The notes under the pieces are model-generated. The model did not search any database and was not told the DNA's origin. It saw nothing but the letters and a program-made list of their open reading frames with translations. Positions 45,959 to 55,885 of a DNA stretch of 64,000 nucleotides are shown piece after piece. Each line of letters begins with the position of its first letter. Position 1 is the first letter of the stretch. Origin of the DNA: Gonocerus acuteangulatus (Eukaryota > Arthropoda > Insecta > Hemiptera > Coreidae). The stretch covers positions 149,999,729 through 150,063,728 of the forward strand of contig OX328123.1 of the NCBI GenBank assembly GCA_946811695.1. Reading direction: 5' to 3'. A program made the translations under genes and the position numbers.

Positions 45959-46150
45959 TTTTCCACCTTAGCAGACTGGATAAAGTGCATTCCAAATGAA
46001 TGAGATAATGCAATGAGCAAGCCATCGCCAAGGTTGCATAATCGCTCGAGCTCCTCGACATTTATCTCACCTCGGCTAGCTTCCGAGCATTTCTTACCTT
46101 CGGAGAGCAGAGCTTTCAAGCTTTCAACCAAAGGTACAGTACTTTCAGCT
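45959..46150 (-). CDS. Exon-like open segment joined to the mariner relic, unidentified
   Basis: The minus strand encodes LIAESTVPLVESLKALLSEG, then KKCSEASRGEINVEELERLC, then NLGDGLLIALSHSFGMHFIQ and SAKVE, directly before a good splice donor GTGAGT (45958-45953). Composition and codon use look like real coding sequence. The helical pattern (PLVESLKALLSE ... ELERLCNLGDGLLIAL) faintly recalls the C-terminal region of mevalonate-kinase-like GHMP kinases, but I cannot confirm that. Upstream it is in frame with the mariner fragment through KTGISYGTYS. It could be a host exon, a chimeric exon, or repeat-derived. Confidence 0.35.
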
Positions 46151-46159
46151 ATCAGGCTG

Positions 46160-46503
46160 TAGGTACCGTATGAAATGCCAGTTTTGGACTTGCCGATTTC
46201 CTTCAAATGTCTTGAAACTGTCGTGGCTCCTACTCCGAGTTCTTTGGCATATTCCCTAGTGTTTTTTGAGTGACAAGCTTCAACCCTTTCTTTCAGGTTG
46301 TCATTATTGTCAAGAGCTTGGTTTCTGGCCTTCCTCGCTCCTCGTTGTCAAGGTCAAAATTTCCACTTCGAAACCTGGAAGACCACCGGTAAACAGTTCG
46401 TTCACTGCCCGAACGCCGTGTTAATGTTCATAAACGCATCAGCAGCGCTATGACCGAGCTTAAATTCATAACGAAAAATAATACGGATTTCCGTTGAAGT
46501 CAT
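46160..46503 (-). pseudogene. Mariner transposase N-terminal relic
   Basis: From ATG at 46503: MTSTEIRIIFRYEFKLGHSA, then AADAFMNINTAFG, a frame change, ERTVYRWSSRFRSGNFDLDN and EERGRPETKL (the classic mariner GNFDLxDxxRSGRP block), another frame change, then ERVEACHSKNTREYAKELGV and GATTVSRHLKEIGKSK, the second helix-turn-helix. The DDD catalytic domain is missing; the sequence passes into KTGISYGTYS instead of the usual WVPHEL linker. At least two frameshifts make it inactive. About 130 bp upstream lies an HLE1 3' end. Shorter versions of its last part are carried in two HLE1 copies. Confidence 0.85.
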
Positions 46504-46678
46504 AATTTAAGTTTTATTTTTTTCTCGGAGGATCGTTCTCACAACACAGTACGCAAGTTACTGATTAAATAATAGGAATAAAATAGCTTTAATTCTATAC
46601 GAATAACAATGATGTTTGTAAATAATGAAATAAAAAAAAGTCCGACTCGCAGGAACTGCGTCATCTTAGCGCGGTTCC

Positions 46679-46680
<2 letters not shown>

Positions 46681-46732
<52 letters not shown>

Positions 46733-46895
46733 GGCACATCTACATCTAGGTCATTAGCGCCGACATCCAGGGTGTAGCGAGGAATTTCACCAGCGAGCCG
46801 TGGGATGATAAAATTCCTGCCGGAGGTTGGGAATCGAACCCACCATCTCCCGCTTATGAATCCAAGGCGCTAGCCATTAGACCACGGGAGACCCC
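46681..46895 (-). mobile_element. SINE A in HLE1 copy H
   Basis: Inserted at the same base of the HLE1 terminus as the SINE at 31843-32057 (GGTTCCAG before, GGTTCCTGTTCATA after), so both descend from one insertion that was later copied with its host element. The T run length differs. Confidence 0.92.
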
Positions 46896-47962
46896 GGTTC
46901 CTGTTCATATCCCTATTCTCATTTGAAAAGCATAGAATAGAAACAGATAATATTTTCCTCGGCCTTTGTTCGAAGGGTTTATACCTGGGGTCAGGTCCGC
47001 AAGACCCTAGAATCCTCTTCTACCGATACTTCATTTCATACGTTTCAATGAATTGGAAAATATCAAATATTTTCACACATTCCTGTGTTCTTTTACTATA
47101 GTAATAATTCTACAGATAAAATCAATTAAAAAATAAAATAAAAAAACCAACAGCATAAAGGCAATTGAAAATATTCAAAAGACGTCAACGAATCTTTTTC
47201 TCTTGGCAAGCTATATTTCTAACAATGAATTGTTTTTCTTATTTTGCCTAATCTGTTTTATTGTAAAATACATTATCCAACTATAAGCAATTAAAAAATA
47301 ACAAGGAATAAAAACAGACAAAAAGAACAGTTCGAATAAGCAAAATCAATTACTTTAATGTTTTAAGCACTTATTTCTCCGATTGACATCGCCTAATCAA
47401 AACTTTCATCAGAACCTTTTTTGTAGAGCATTTAGTAAGCTTTCTAATGGTATTCTTTCGTTTACCAAGATTCTCAACCTTTTTCGAGATATTAAGGAAA
47501 ATATACAAAGTTACCAAAACTTTTTAAGTCTGTTAATAAAATATTTTATTCTAACCCTTCCTTAACTCCAAACGTAACCAAAGTTAGAACATATTAGTTT
47601 TGATGAAAGTAGAACATGCAGAAAATGTTTCAACTGAATCCCATGATTCTAAGTACCCAAACCAAAAACGGTATTCAAAAAATATTTTTCCAATTTTCTC
47701 GAAAACGGTTAAAGCTATCGCCTTGAAAATGGTTTCATTCGTTTTCCTAGCCCAGGAATCATATAAAACGAGTACTTAGAAGCTTATGAACTCAAAAACG
47801 TAAGCGTTACGATTTTTTTTGCGCGAATTTCGCCCCAAACGCCATCTTCCAGTAGGCGGATTTTGCTGGTTAACGAACTTGACCTTTCAAATTGGACGAA
47901 GGATTTTTGTACCAAATTTCATCAAAATCGGACCATTCGTCTTCTAGCTAGAGAGCGAACAG

Positions 47963-47966
<4 letters not shown>

Positions 47967-48041
<75 letters not shown>

Positions 48042-48083
48042 TATATATATAAATAAATATATACATATATATATATATATATA
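47967..48083. repeat. TA microsatellite in HLE1
   Basis: TA units with AAATAAAT and TACATA interruptions. Confidence 0.95.
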
Positions 48084-48223
48084 CAAATTTGAACCAACGT
48101 TATTTTCGGTCTCTAGGGGTTCTGAAACGCGAAATTTTCTAGTCGGCACATCCGGATTGTTTCATTGTATCAACCCTATAAGCTGGGTTCCTCTCTATGG
48201 GGGAGGGAGGAACCGCGCTAAAA

Positions 48224-49260
48224 GGGAAATGATTAAATCGCAAAGTAAACAAAACTGACATTTCATACGGTACAGCCTGATTTAAAATAAATTATGGAAA
48301 TTTCGATTAAATGGAGCCGATTTTTCTATTTCCTATGGTTAACTTCACTGATTTCAAGCCTTTCTGTGCTGTTTTCGAGAATAAGGGAATTTTAAAGTTG
48401 GACACATGCCGCACCAAGCAGAATTCGAAACTCCAGCTCCTTCGTGGCAGTCGGCCACGCGCAGTATCCTTCTGCTTAAGCCCATGGATACATAATGACA
48501 GTTTGGGGATTTTATAAACCATTTTAATAATTTTAACTAATTCTTTAAACATTTTACTGCATTTCGATTTGCCTAATACTCTAACCGTAGGATATTATTT
48601 CCGATTATCTGGACGTGATTGCATAATTTGTAACTTTTTAGTTTACCGAAGATGAGAAATTGAAAGACCGTGGCAAACAATTTCGGTTGTCTACAAGTTC
48701 ATATGCAGAAGACTTTATGATAAACCTACATCTTCCAAAGAACTATTTTAAAATGTGGTATAATTTTGGTTTACTCACTATTTTCTTCCATCCAAATAAT
48801 TTTTTTCTTGTCCTCACCTAAACAAACAAACAAAAAATAATTAATTTAAATTCTTAAGCATATATATTAAATTATAAACAGAAATGGCAACATATCCACA
48901 TAACGACATGATAACAGTCAAACACATTGCTGCTCACAGTTTCGTGACGTATTGTTCCAAAACAAATATTGGAAACTAGTAATGAGGTTAAACTCATAAT
49001 AGAATTTCTAAACATTTCTTCAAAATACCCTCTCGTTGAGTGGATAGAATATTCGGAAGGACCTACCATAAAATGTTTCCGTATTTAATTAAATTTTAAG
49101 CCGCATCGACTGCTCAGGCCATTATACTCCTATATATGTATATACATTACAACTTAAATAATAAGGGTTTTCTATTATGTTTTTTGAGGTAAACGTGATT
49201 AATTGTTTCGACTCATTCCTGAAGATATTTAACCAAATCCAAAAGTTTACCTACACCAAA
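48224..49260. other. Mostly unassigned; scrap of the mariner junction
   Basis: 48250-48281 (AAAACTGACATTTCATACGG then TACAGCCTGA) is a 32-bp piece of the mariner junction sequence, next to the HLE1 5' end. 48975-49040 weakly resembles the HLE2 leader. The frames at 48307-48552 and 48872-49069 are not recognised. Confidence 0.35.
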
Positions 49261-49583
49261 GAAAATAATAAAAAAACACTCCCGCAACAGGCCACGAGGG
49301 TCCTGAGGAGCAGATACTATAGAGGTATCTGATTCATGACCATACGGCACACTAGGGAGATAGTGTGGTCAGTACTGTGCTCCGGCCGCCTGATTTTTCC
49401 CTTTGCAGGTACTGATTAATAAATTGATTAAAGGCTGGGTTGGCTTAGGGATGGACATAGAGGCCGAATCCAACCCGTGAATGAAGACACTAGTTGATAA
49501 AAACCTTTTGTGTTTGCTCGGGATTTGAACTCAGGTCCTCCAACATTTTCGTACAGTGCTCCACCACTGAGCTAACCTCGCCC
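49261..49583 (-). mobile_element. SINE C, tRNA-derived with a conserved 3' domain
   Basis: Minus-strand head GGGCGAGGTTAGCTCAGTGG then TGGAGCACTG (box A region) and GAGTTCAAATCCCGAGC (box B). The body includes GGGTTGGATTCGGCCTC, and the 3' domain GACCACACTATCTCCCTAGT, GCCGTATGGTCA, ATACCTCTATAGTATCT and GTGGCCTGTTGCGGG ends in TTTTTTTATTATTTTC. The 3' domain recurs alone at 25452-25565. Confidence 0.75.
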
Positions 49584-49599
49584 AAATTGCACTAAAATG

Positions 49600-49670
49600 A
49601 AAGTGCGTAATAACCCGTCCTAAAATTCGTAGTTAATAATAAATGGACGTTAAAATTTAAATAAATAGAA
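49600..49670 (+). repeat. SINE B tail fragment
   Basis: CCCGTCCTAAAATTCGTAG then TTAATAATAAATGGACG and TTAAAATTTAAATAAATAG, as at the 3' end of the two SINE B copies. It abuts SINE C in the opposite orientation. Confidence 0.7.
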
Positions 49671-50149
49671 AGTGCGTAAATTCAGACACACACGCATTTG
49701 TCTATATGTTCAATGTTTTGCTATTTTATACTTTATATTTAAGTGAAATGAATCGTTCCATGTTTTTTTTTTTTTTCTAAAAATTTGAGTGAAATACCCG
49801 AAGATAAGATTCGTCAGTGCAGAAATATTCCGTCTACTTTACAATTTGCTTATTTCAGTCGGATTCGGGGCTTAACAATGAAATTTTAAAGCATTCAAAT
49901 TCTGACTACCTTGAATAGCAGCAATAAACTGCAGATGAGGGAGCCTTGGAAAAAGAGAAACCTCGAGAGGAAGTCGTAAAGAGACTCTTAGAAAGGTCGT
50001 CTACATCTACCAAGGACGAGCATAGGCGAGATAGCTCAATGCTCGGTACATAAACTGCATTTCTTACGCCTAAGTTGGCTGGATGAAGAAGGGTAATGCG
50101 TTTCACTGGTGAAGTTACGATCTCATTATCAGTTGGAAAATAGCGTCTA
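49671..50149. other. Unassigned stretch
   Basis: No repeat partner or supported frame seen. Confidence 0.3.
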
Positions 50150-50340
50150 GGGGTGCACCTACATTGGATCCGATCCGATATCCTTCGAATATCGGAAGGA
50201 AAACAAACACAACCATATCAACGGAGATGCCTCATTGGTTCAGAGCCGACGACTTCCGATTCCCGGCCGTTCGAACATGTTTGTATCAAGACCGATATTA
50301 GACGACCTACGTTTCAAAAAATGATTGAATGAGTTGACAA
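50150..50340 (+). repeat. Repeat family Q fragment
   Basis: GGGGTGCACCTACATTGGATC then CGATCCGATATC matches the outer end of family Q (complement of 55700-55748); CGACTTCCGATTCCCGGCCG and GACCTACGTTTCAAAAAA follow the family order. Confidence 0.5.
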
Positions 50341-50367
50341 GGCTTATTCATAGAGCTGGTAATCTTT

Positions 50368-51165
50368 TCTTTTTTTTTTTTTTTTTTTTTTTTATTTATT
50401 TATTTCGAATTTACAACAATGTATAAGGTACATTTCTAGTAAATTATTGCAAGATTATATGACATGGATGTACATGAGGTTGGAAGCTGCACAGTTGTAG
50501 TACCCACTAGACAGGATTTATTTTTATATTGGTCTGAGAATGGTCCTGTAAATGAGACGTTTGTTTGTTAGTGTGAGATTAGATCGTTTGTCAAGTAAGT
50601 GTAGTAATAGTCTGTACCGTCGGCTGAGTTCTTGTCGCTTCTGGGTAATATGTGGCTTCCATGTTAGTCGTTTGTCAAGTATTAGTCCTAGATAGCGAAT
50701 TTGGGATTTTTGAGAACTATGGAGGAACACTGGAGGGCAGGATGATCGCCTGAGGGTAAAGGTTGAGTGGCAGGATTTCTGAGGGTTAACTTTGATTCTC
50801 CATTTACTGAGCCAGGGTTCGATCAGTCCAAGGTGTTCCTGAAGAGACTTGGATGTCAGAATTGGGTCAGGACTGCAGGAGAACAGAGCTGTATCATCGG
50901 CGAACATATGGAGGGATGTACCGGGGTGAGTTGGGTTATCAGCCGTATATGTGAGGTATAGGACAGGACTCAGGATTCCGCCTTGAGGTACACTTGCAAG
51001 TTGGGGGAAAATGGGTGAGGATGAAGTGCCATAGGAAACATGGAAGAATCTGTCGGAGAGATAGGATTTTATTACGAGGTAGATGTTGATGGGAGAATTT
51101 GTTTGAGTTTGAACAGCAAGCCCCGGTGCCACACCCGATCAAAAGCCTCTGGTAACCATAACTAT
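50368..51165 (-). pseudogene. Jockey-type LINE reverse transcriptase, frameshifted and 3'-shortened
   Basis: Upstream frame (about 51165-51085): LPEAFDRVWHRGLLFKLKQI, the reverse transcriptase block AFDxVWHxGLLxKL with the first catalytic Asp. One frame over (to 50524): IKSYLSDRFFHVSYG, VPQGGILSPVLYL (usual VPQGSxLSP), MFADDTALFS with the FADD catalytic pair, and IRYLGLILDKRLTWKPHI (thumb block YLGxxLDxxLxWxxHI), ending LIYRTILRPI just before the expected WTYG block. Then comes noncoding DNA and a T run at 50371-50393, the poly-A of the minus strand. So the RNase H half is deleted and a frameshift near 51085-51110 breaks the enzyme. Confidence 0.88.
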
Positions 51166-51169
51166 GATT

Positions 51170-51594
51170 GAACCTTGCCTGCGGGTCAGCGGAAGAAATC
51201 CTATAACAACCGAAACGTTAAAATAGATTTTTTTTGTTTTTATTGAATAATTGTACGTAAAAACCGTTCATTTCTCATAGTAATCCCTTTATTAAACACC
51301 TTAAATACTTTAGCTATGTCCATTGTGGCTGTCATATACGGAACACCTTGTATAATTTAGTCACAAAATGACGGTTAAATAATAATTGCATAACAGTTGT
51401 GCAAACCTGCAAATACAAACATAAAATCTACTTGTTATAAATAAATGTTTAAAATAATTCGATTTGCGTTATATTAGCGCGTTTCTGTACAATGCATATC
51501 ACTGTTGCAATTTGGGAAACTTTAAATATTTCTACTAAAACAAATTCTATTGAAATTTAGGTCGCAAATGTATTTACTTGCGAAATGTATTTTG
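51170..51594. other. Unassigned stretch
   Basis: Near 51195-51240, ATCCTATAACAACCGAAACG then TTAAAATAG weakly resembles a decayed family X/Y core. Otherwise nothing recognised. Confidence 0.3.
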
Positions 51595-51687
51595 TTATTT
51601 TAAGCAAATTATTCAGGAATGCAGTTTACACTCTCCAAATTCTGAGGAAATTGCTTAGTTATGCAGCTCCTGCGCGACGGACTTTTC
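51595..51687 (+). mobile_element. HLE2 3' end fragment
   Basis: TTCAGGAATGCAGTTTACAC ... GAGGAAATTGCTTAGTTATG then CAGCTCCTGCGCGACGGACTTTT, matching 13430-13509. Confidence 0.7.
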
Positions 51688-51689
51688 TC

Positions 51690-52460
51690 AAGTAATTTAT
51701 GTGTTTGATTGTTTTCTGTAGGAAATGTCGTCGATAATTATAGAACCACTATACTCCACGATTAACAATAATTTTTATAGGCCTTGTTTGACAACTTACA
51801 ATTCACAATTATTATTATTATAAATCTTTGATTAAAAGACTGACCTAAAGCTTTTTACTGTCCTTTTCGCTTTTTATAAGAGCTGTGATAGTGTCATCAC
51901 GGAGGCGTGGCAATTTGTGCGAATATTTAGATGTCAGCCTGACAGACGCACGGAATAACACAACAAAGACTACGAGAGGCAGCATTCGTGTGTAGATAGT
52001 GTGAAATTGAACAGGATGTGTGGACAATGGGGACTGTTTTCACAGTCAGTTAGACATCTAATGGATGGAGTCCAGGAAAAAAAAAGGACATTTTGTTTGT
52101 AGGCCACTTATCGACTCATTCTGTGAGAGGCTTCTTGCAGCAACCATTTAGGCAAGGATACTTATCCTTGTGTCAATGAGGAGAAAAAAGATAGACAGTA
52201 TGACGTAAAAGAAAGCGCAAAGCTCGAAGGGTACGTGACAAAATTTACTAAACGGCTCTGACCTGGATAAATGAATGAAAAAAATAAATTCAAACTGCAG
52301 TTAACCTGTAGTCCTTCTTAATATTGGTTAAAGGATTTTTTCCCTTGTCGTCTTGAAGGACGTATTCAACCGCGGGAGGGCATGGGCACCCAACGAAAGG
52401 AAAGAACTTCCTAAATCAACCTTACATATTGAGAGGAGATGGTTGACCGTAGATGATGCA
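51690..52460. other. Unassigned stretch
   Basis: No supported feature; the minus frame 51845-52027 has no motif. Confidence 0.3.
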
Positions 52461-52461
52461 A

Positions 52462-52571
52462 GGTAGGGATTGTCGGGATTCGGTCACTGCTACTTAATAA
52501 AACTACATTTTATCGTAAAAATGGTTTTATTGTACCGACGTTTCGGCTTGAACTTCAAGCCTTCATCAGGG

Positions 52572-52638
<67 letters not shown>

Positions 52639-52686
52639 TACACACATATGTATGTATGTATATATGTATGTGTATTTGTGTATGTA

Positions 52687-52741
<55 letters not shown>

Positions 52742-52893
52742 TTCAATATTACATCCGTCCTAATTGTTTTTTACAGCCCTGATGAAGGCTTGAAGTTCAA
52801 GCCGAAACGTCGGCACAATAAAACCATTTTTATGATAAAATGTAGTTTTATTAAGTAGCAGTGACCTAACCCCGACAATCCCTACCTTGCCAT
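52462..52893. mobile_element. Family Y inverted-repeat element with paired hammerhead-like cores
   Basis: Arms of about 110 bp: GGTAGGGATTGTCGGGATTC ... CCGACGTTTCGGCTTGAACT ... CATCAGGGCTG (to 52574) and its complement from 52773. Each arm, read outward, has CTGATGA, stem GGCTTGAA / TTCAAGCC, then GAAACGTCGGCAC. The centre is two TA tracts (52574-52636, 52690-52736) around a TATGCCTACACACATATG palindrome. Confidence 0.75.
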
Positions 52894-53152
52894 CTTAAAT
52901 ATATTTTTTAAAGTTCATTTTATTAAATATGAACAACTGAATTCAACAAGGAAAAAAAAAATTGAAAAGCCTCCCACCCGCCCTGCGGAAAAGGAACCGT
53001 CCGATACCGCTGCACTGCTCTCCTTTAAAGTATTTTTATATTTCATAATTTTCTTTTGAAATCAAATATTCTTTGTATTGAACATAATGATATTGATGAA
53101 AAAGGGTGGATACTTCCACACTAACAGAGCAAATCGTGACATTTTATCACTA
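52894..53152. other. Unassigned short stretch
   Basis: No recognisable feature. Confidence 0.3.
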
Positions 53153-53300
53153 AAAAAAGGGTCGCTAGAATTGTCGCATCTTAGGAGGGTACAGTTCTTA
53201 AGCCCAATGAAATAAAAATAGAAACAACCATTAAAAATAGAAACAGTCACTAGTTTGTTTCGATGTTTGGAGAAAAATGTTAACGCTCGTAGGAACATTA
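53153..53300 (-). mobile_element. Decayed HLE1 3' end
   Basis: AAAAAAAGGGTCGCTAGAATT then GTCGCATCTTAGGAGGGTAC and AGAAACAGTCACTAG retain the HLE1 terminal order with many substitutions. Confidence 0.4.
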
Positions 53301-53605
53301 GGTAAGGAAGTAAGGACTGTTGTAGGAGCTTTTTCATTTGCTATGCTATTAAAAGCTATAACTCTAATGTAATACATATAATATATATTTAAAACCCATA
53401 TATTAATTTTTTCAAGACACTCTGTCGTTTTAGAATTTAAAAAATTCAAATTAATGATTTCATTAATTTTTTTTCAAAAATGAACCTTGTATGAATTTTC
53501 TTTTCATTTCTCGTTTCTTAATTTAAATTAAAAGGGGACTTGAATATTTATTGCCGTTTCTATCTATTACGATTTTTTCGCTGGAATTCTGCTTGTGCCT
53601 GTATC

Positions 53606-54262
53606 TAGGAGCACGGTAGTGCGCCAGTCCTAGTTCCGGCCTAAGCATACTGTGTGTATTTTACAGGAGGTCTTAGAGCCGATTTTTATCCTCTCATAAC
53701 TTTCAACCAGGTAAAGATAAAGTTATGAAATGTTACACAGGTATTATACTACTAGATGTGAGTAAAACTTGAAATTTTCATATTTCTACATCAAATAGTT
53801 TCTGAGATATAAGCGACAGAAAATCGGGATTTATAGGACTCACTCACTCACTATTCTTATATATTCTTAAACTTGGTAAATGTTTAGTTTTCTCGCTAAA
53901 GATAATTTCGGCACAAATAAAACATTGCCAAGCTTAAGAATGGATATAAGTATTTTTATTGTTGTCTTTAAAGTTCAGTTGAAGTGTCTTTATTGTTCTT
54001 AGTAAGTAACTAATAGGTCTTCCACGTAATGAACTTGGACATTTCTTTCTTGTATCATCTCTTGTATTGGCAAATATTTTTGGTTGAAAATATGGTACAC
54101 TCAATACATCAACTCATATTACTTTTTCGAGTGTAGGATTGTACGGCGTTTTTTGGGAGTTTTAGGAGGGGATATTTCTCGCTTTTTGGGGAGGAGAGCG
54201 TTTCTTGGGGGGGAGGAACTTGGCCTCTATTTCACATTTCTGTTTTTTTGGGGATCATATTT
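53606..54262. repeat. Repeat family V, short copy
   Basis: CTAGGAGCACGGTAGTGCG ... CATACTGTGTGTATTTTACAG ... GACTCACTCACTCACT, then a direct jump to AATGGATATAAGTATTTTT ... TTTAGGAGGGGATATTT. Relative to 22830-24262 about 800 bp, including the tandem array, is absent. Confidence 0.75.
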
Positions 54263-55082
54263 ACATTTTTTATTCGTTAAATAAATACATGAAATTTCAT
54301 TTTATTGACTATTGTTGAATTCTATTGTCCATTATTTTATTTGCATTTAATTCTTTATTTATTTGCATTCTTTTCTGCGCATTGCCATGTACAAAAGGGT
54401 ATCTGCTAACGAACTAATTATAATATTAACTATTGAACAGGTTAATCTAAACAACTGACTACCAAAAATAAAAATAAAAAGCATAATGGACAGCATAAAT
54501 AAATGAAAACCTACACTAAGAACATGATACACACAATCAATTTTTGAGCCTTTCTTATCTATTATAAGTAATAGGTTTATCACATTTACTATATCAGGTT
54601 ATAGATTTCATAGTAAGGAGGATAGTGTAATTGTAAGGAGTATCTATTGAATAGTAATTACTATGATGGTAATTTCAAAGGATAAAAAAATAAATTGAAG
54701 AGTGTGCCCGAAACGTCAGGAAGGCCGAATACCAGAGGCGACTAGTGGACTAGGAAGAAGAACCTGTAATGCCGGAACCGAAGAATCCAGGTCGGAACGG
54801 ACCGTTAGATCTGACAGCTTTCTCGGCGTACATAGGGGGAGGGGGTGTGGGATCTTAGGAAGTAGCTGGCGTTTTTATCAATCAGATCATTATCAATACT
54901 TGATAAGATCGTTATCCTTCGCTGATAATACAAACGATCTTAGCACATGTCGAAGGAAAATGAATTTTTGAAACATATATTAAAATTATAATGAGGTGTA
55001 GTTAGCCAGTGAATAGTTGGCTAAGAAAATTACTAGAATGATGGGTGACAGTCAGATGTAGCTAGATTGATTTTTGCAAACG
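54263..55082. other. Unassigned stretch
   Basis: The frames at 54359-54583 and 54702-54971 have no known motif. No repeat partner seen. Confidence 0.3.
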
Positions 55083-55748
55083 AAGGGTACAACTACGTTG
55101 GTCCCGACCCGACCCATTCCGACTCGTTCCGATGACTACCGATTCTCGTCCGTTCAGACTTGTTTATTTCTAGGTCAATATCGGATGACCGACGCGAAAC
55201 GGCGCCAAACGACATGTGTTTCAAAAAAGTCCAAAGCCTTTACATCTTAACAAATTTGAATGCATTTTTTTTTTCTAATGAAATCTAATAAAATTTAAAT
55301 GTCATTTTTGTTTTATGTTCGCTTTGTTTATGAAATTGCGTGGAAATATGTTTATAAGCTTCCATTTTATATAATCTTCTAACTACCTACCTTTCTTACA
55401 AATTATTTTAAAATATGAATTGTAATGCTTCTCTAATCTCAGTGTAACAGTTAAAAATTAACTATTACACTGAGATTTTTTTTCGGGAATAATATACTTC
55501 CTGAAGATTGACTGGCCCCTCAACTCCTCCTTTAAACCACCAACAAGATTTCTATTCCTATCAGGTGAAATTTCTTTAATTAAACACTCATTTTCATTCC
55601 ACTACGAGTTCATTTCTGACGAGCTGTGACTAGATAGGATCGGATCGGGTCGGGACCAATGCAGGCACTCAAATCGGCCGCTGTCGGCTGTGGTCGGTCA
55701 AACGATATCGGATCGGGCGAAATAAGGGTCCAATGTAGGTGCAGCCTA
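55083..55748 (+). mobile_element. Repeat family Q, longest copy
   Basis: Outer inverted ends GGGTACAACTACGTTGGTCCC and (in complement) GGCTGCACCTACATTGGACCC, 15 or so of 21 matching. Interior shared with 14020-14553, including the hairpin GTGTAACAGTTAA / TTAACTATTACAC at 55441-55469 and the GGATCGGGTCGGGACC block. Confidence 0.65.
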
Positions 55749-55778
55749 AGACGTTTAAAAAAATCAAGAAGATCTTAT

Positions 55779-55885
55779 TCATAGCAATATATATTTTAAC
55801 GGAGTTTATTTTCGGTTTTTAGCAGGTAGGATAGATGAACATTCGAAGAATGTTTTCAAAAATCTATTCCTGAGAGGATCTTCAA
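55779..55885 (-). mobile_element. HLE2 leader fragment
   Basis: TATATTTTAACGGAGTTTATT then TTCGGTTTTTAGCAGGTAGG and ATTTTTGAA-like words match the complement of 12300-12385. Confidence 0.5.

Larger units (their letters stand above)
46632..48223 (-). mobile_element. HLE1 short form, copy H (1.6 kb) with a SINE A inserted
   Basis: Complete at both ends on the minus strand: 5' TTTAGCGCGGTTCC and hairpin at 48223-48180, leader, TA tract 47967-48083, shared body, SINE A, then GGAACCGCGCTAAGATGACG, CGCAG-TTC-CTGCG hairpin and T run at 46632. It lacks the extra sequence of the 3.1-kb form. Frames across its TA tract are artefacts. Confidence 0.75.

Noticed and set aside
46632..46680. Terminal inverted repeat of the neighbouring mariner element
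   Set aside because: The distance to the transposase ATG (about 130 bp) fits, but the same module forms the 3' end of HLE1 copies with no mariner nearby, so adjacency is better explained by insertion next to it.
48307..48552. Overlapping frames on both strands as a gene
   Set aside because: No domain, splice signal or repeat evidence chooses between them; treated as unassigned.
52773..52812. A complete, active hammerhead ribozyme
   Set aside because: CTGATGA, stem II and GAAAC are present, but upstream CCGTC gives at most two stem III pairs and no stem I with CAGCC. Reported only as a core-like motif.
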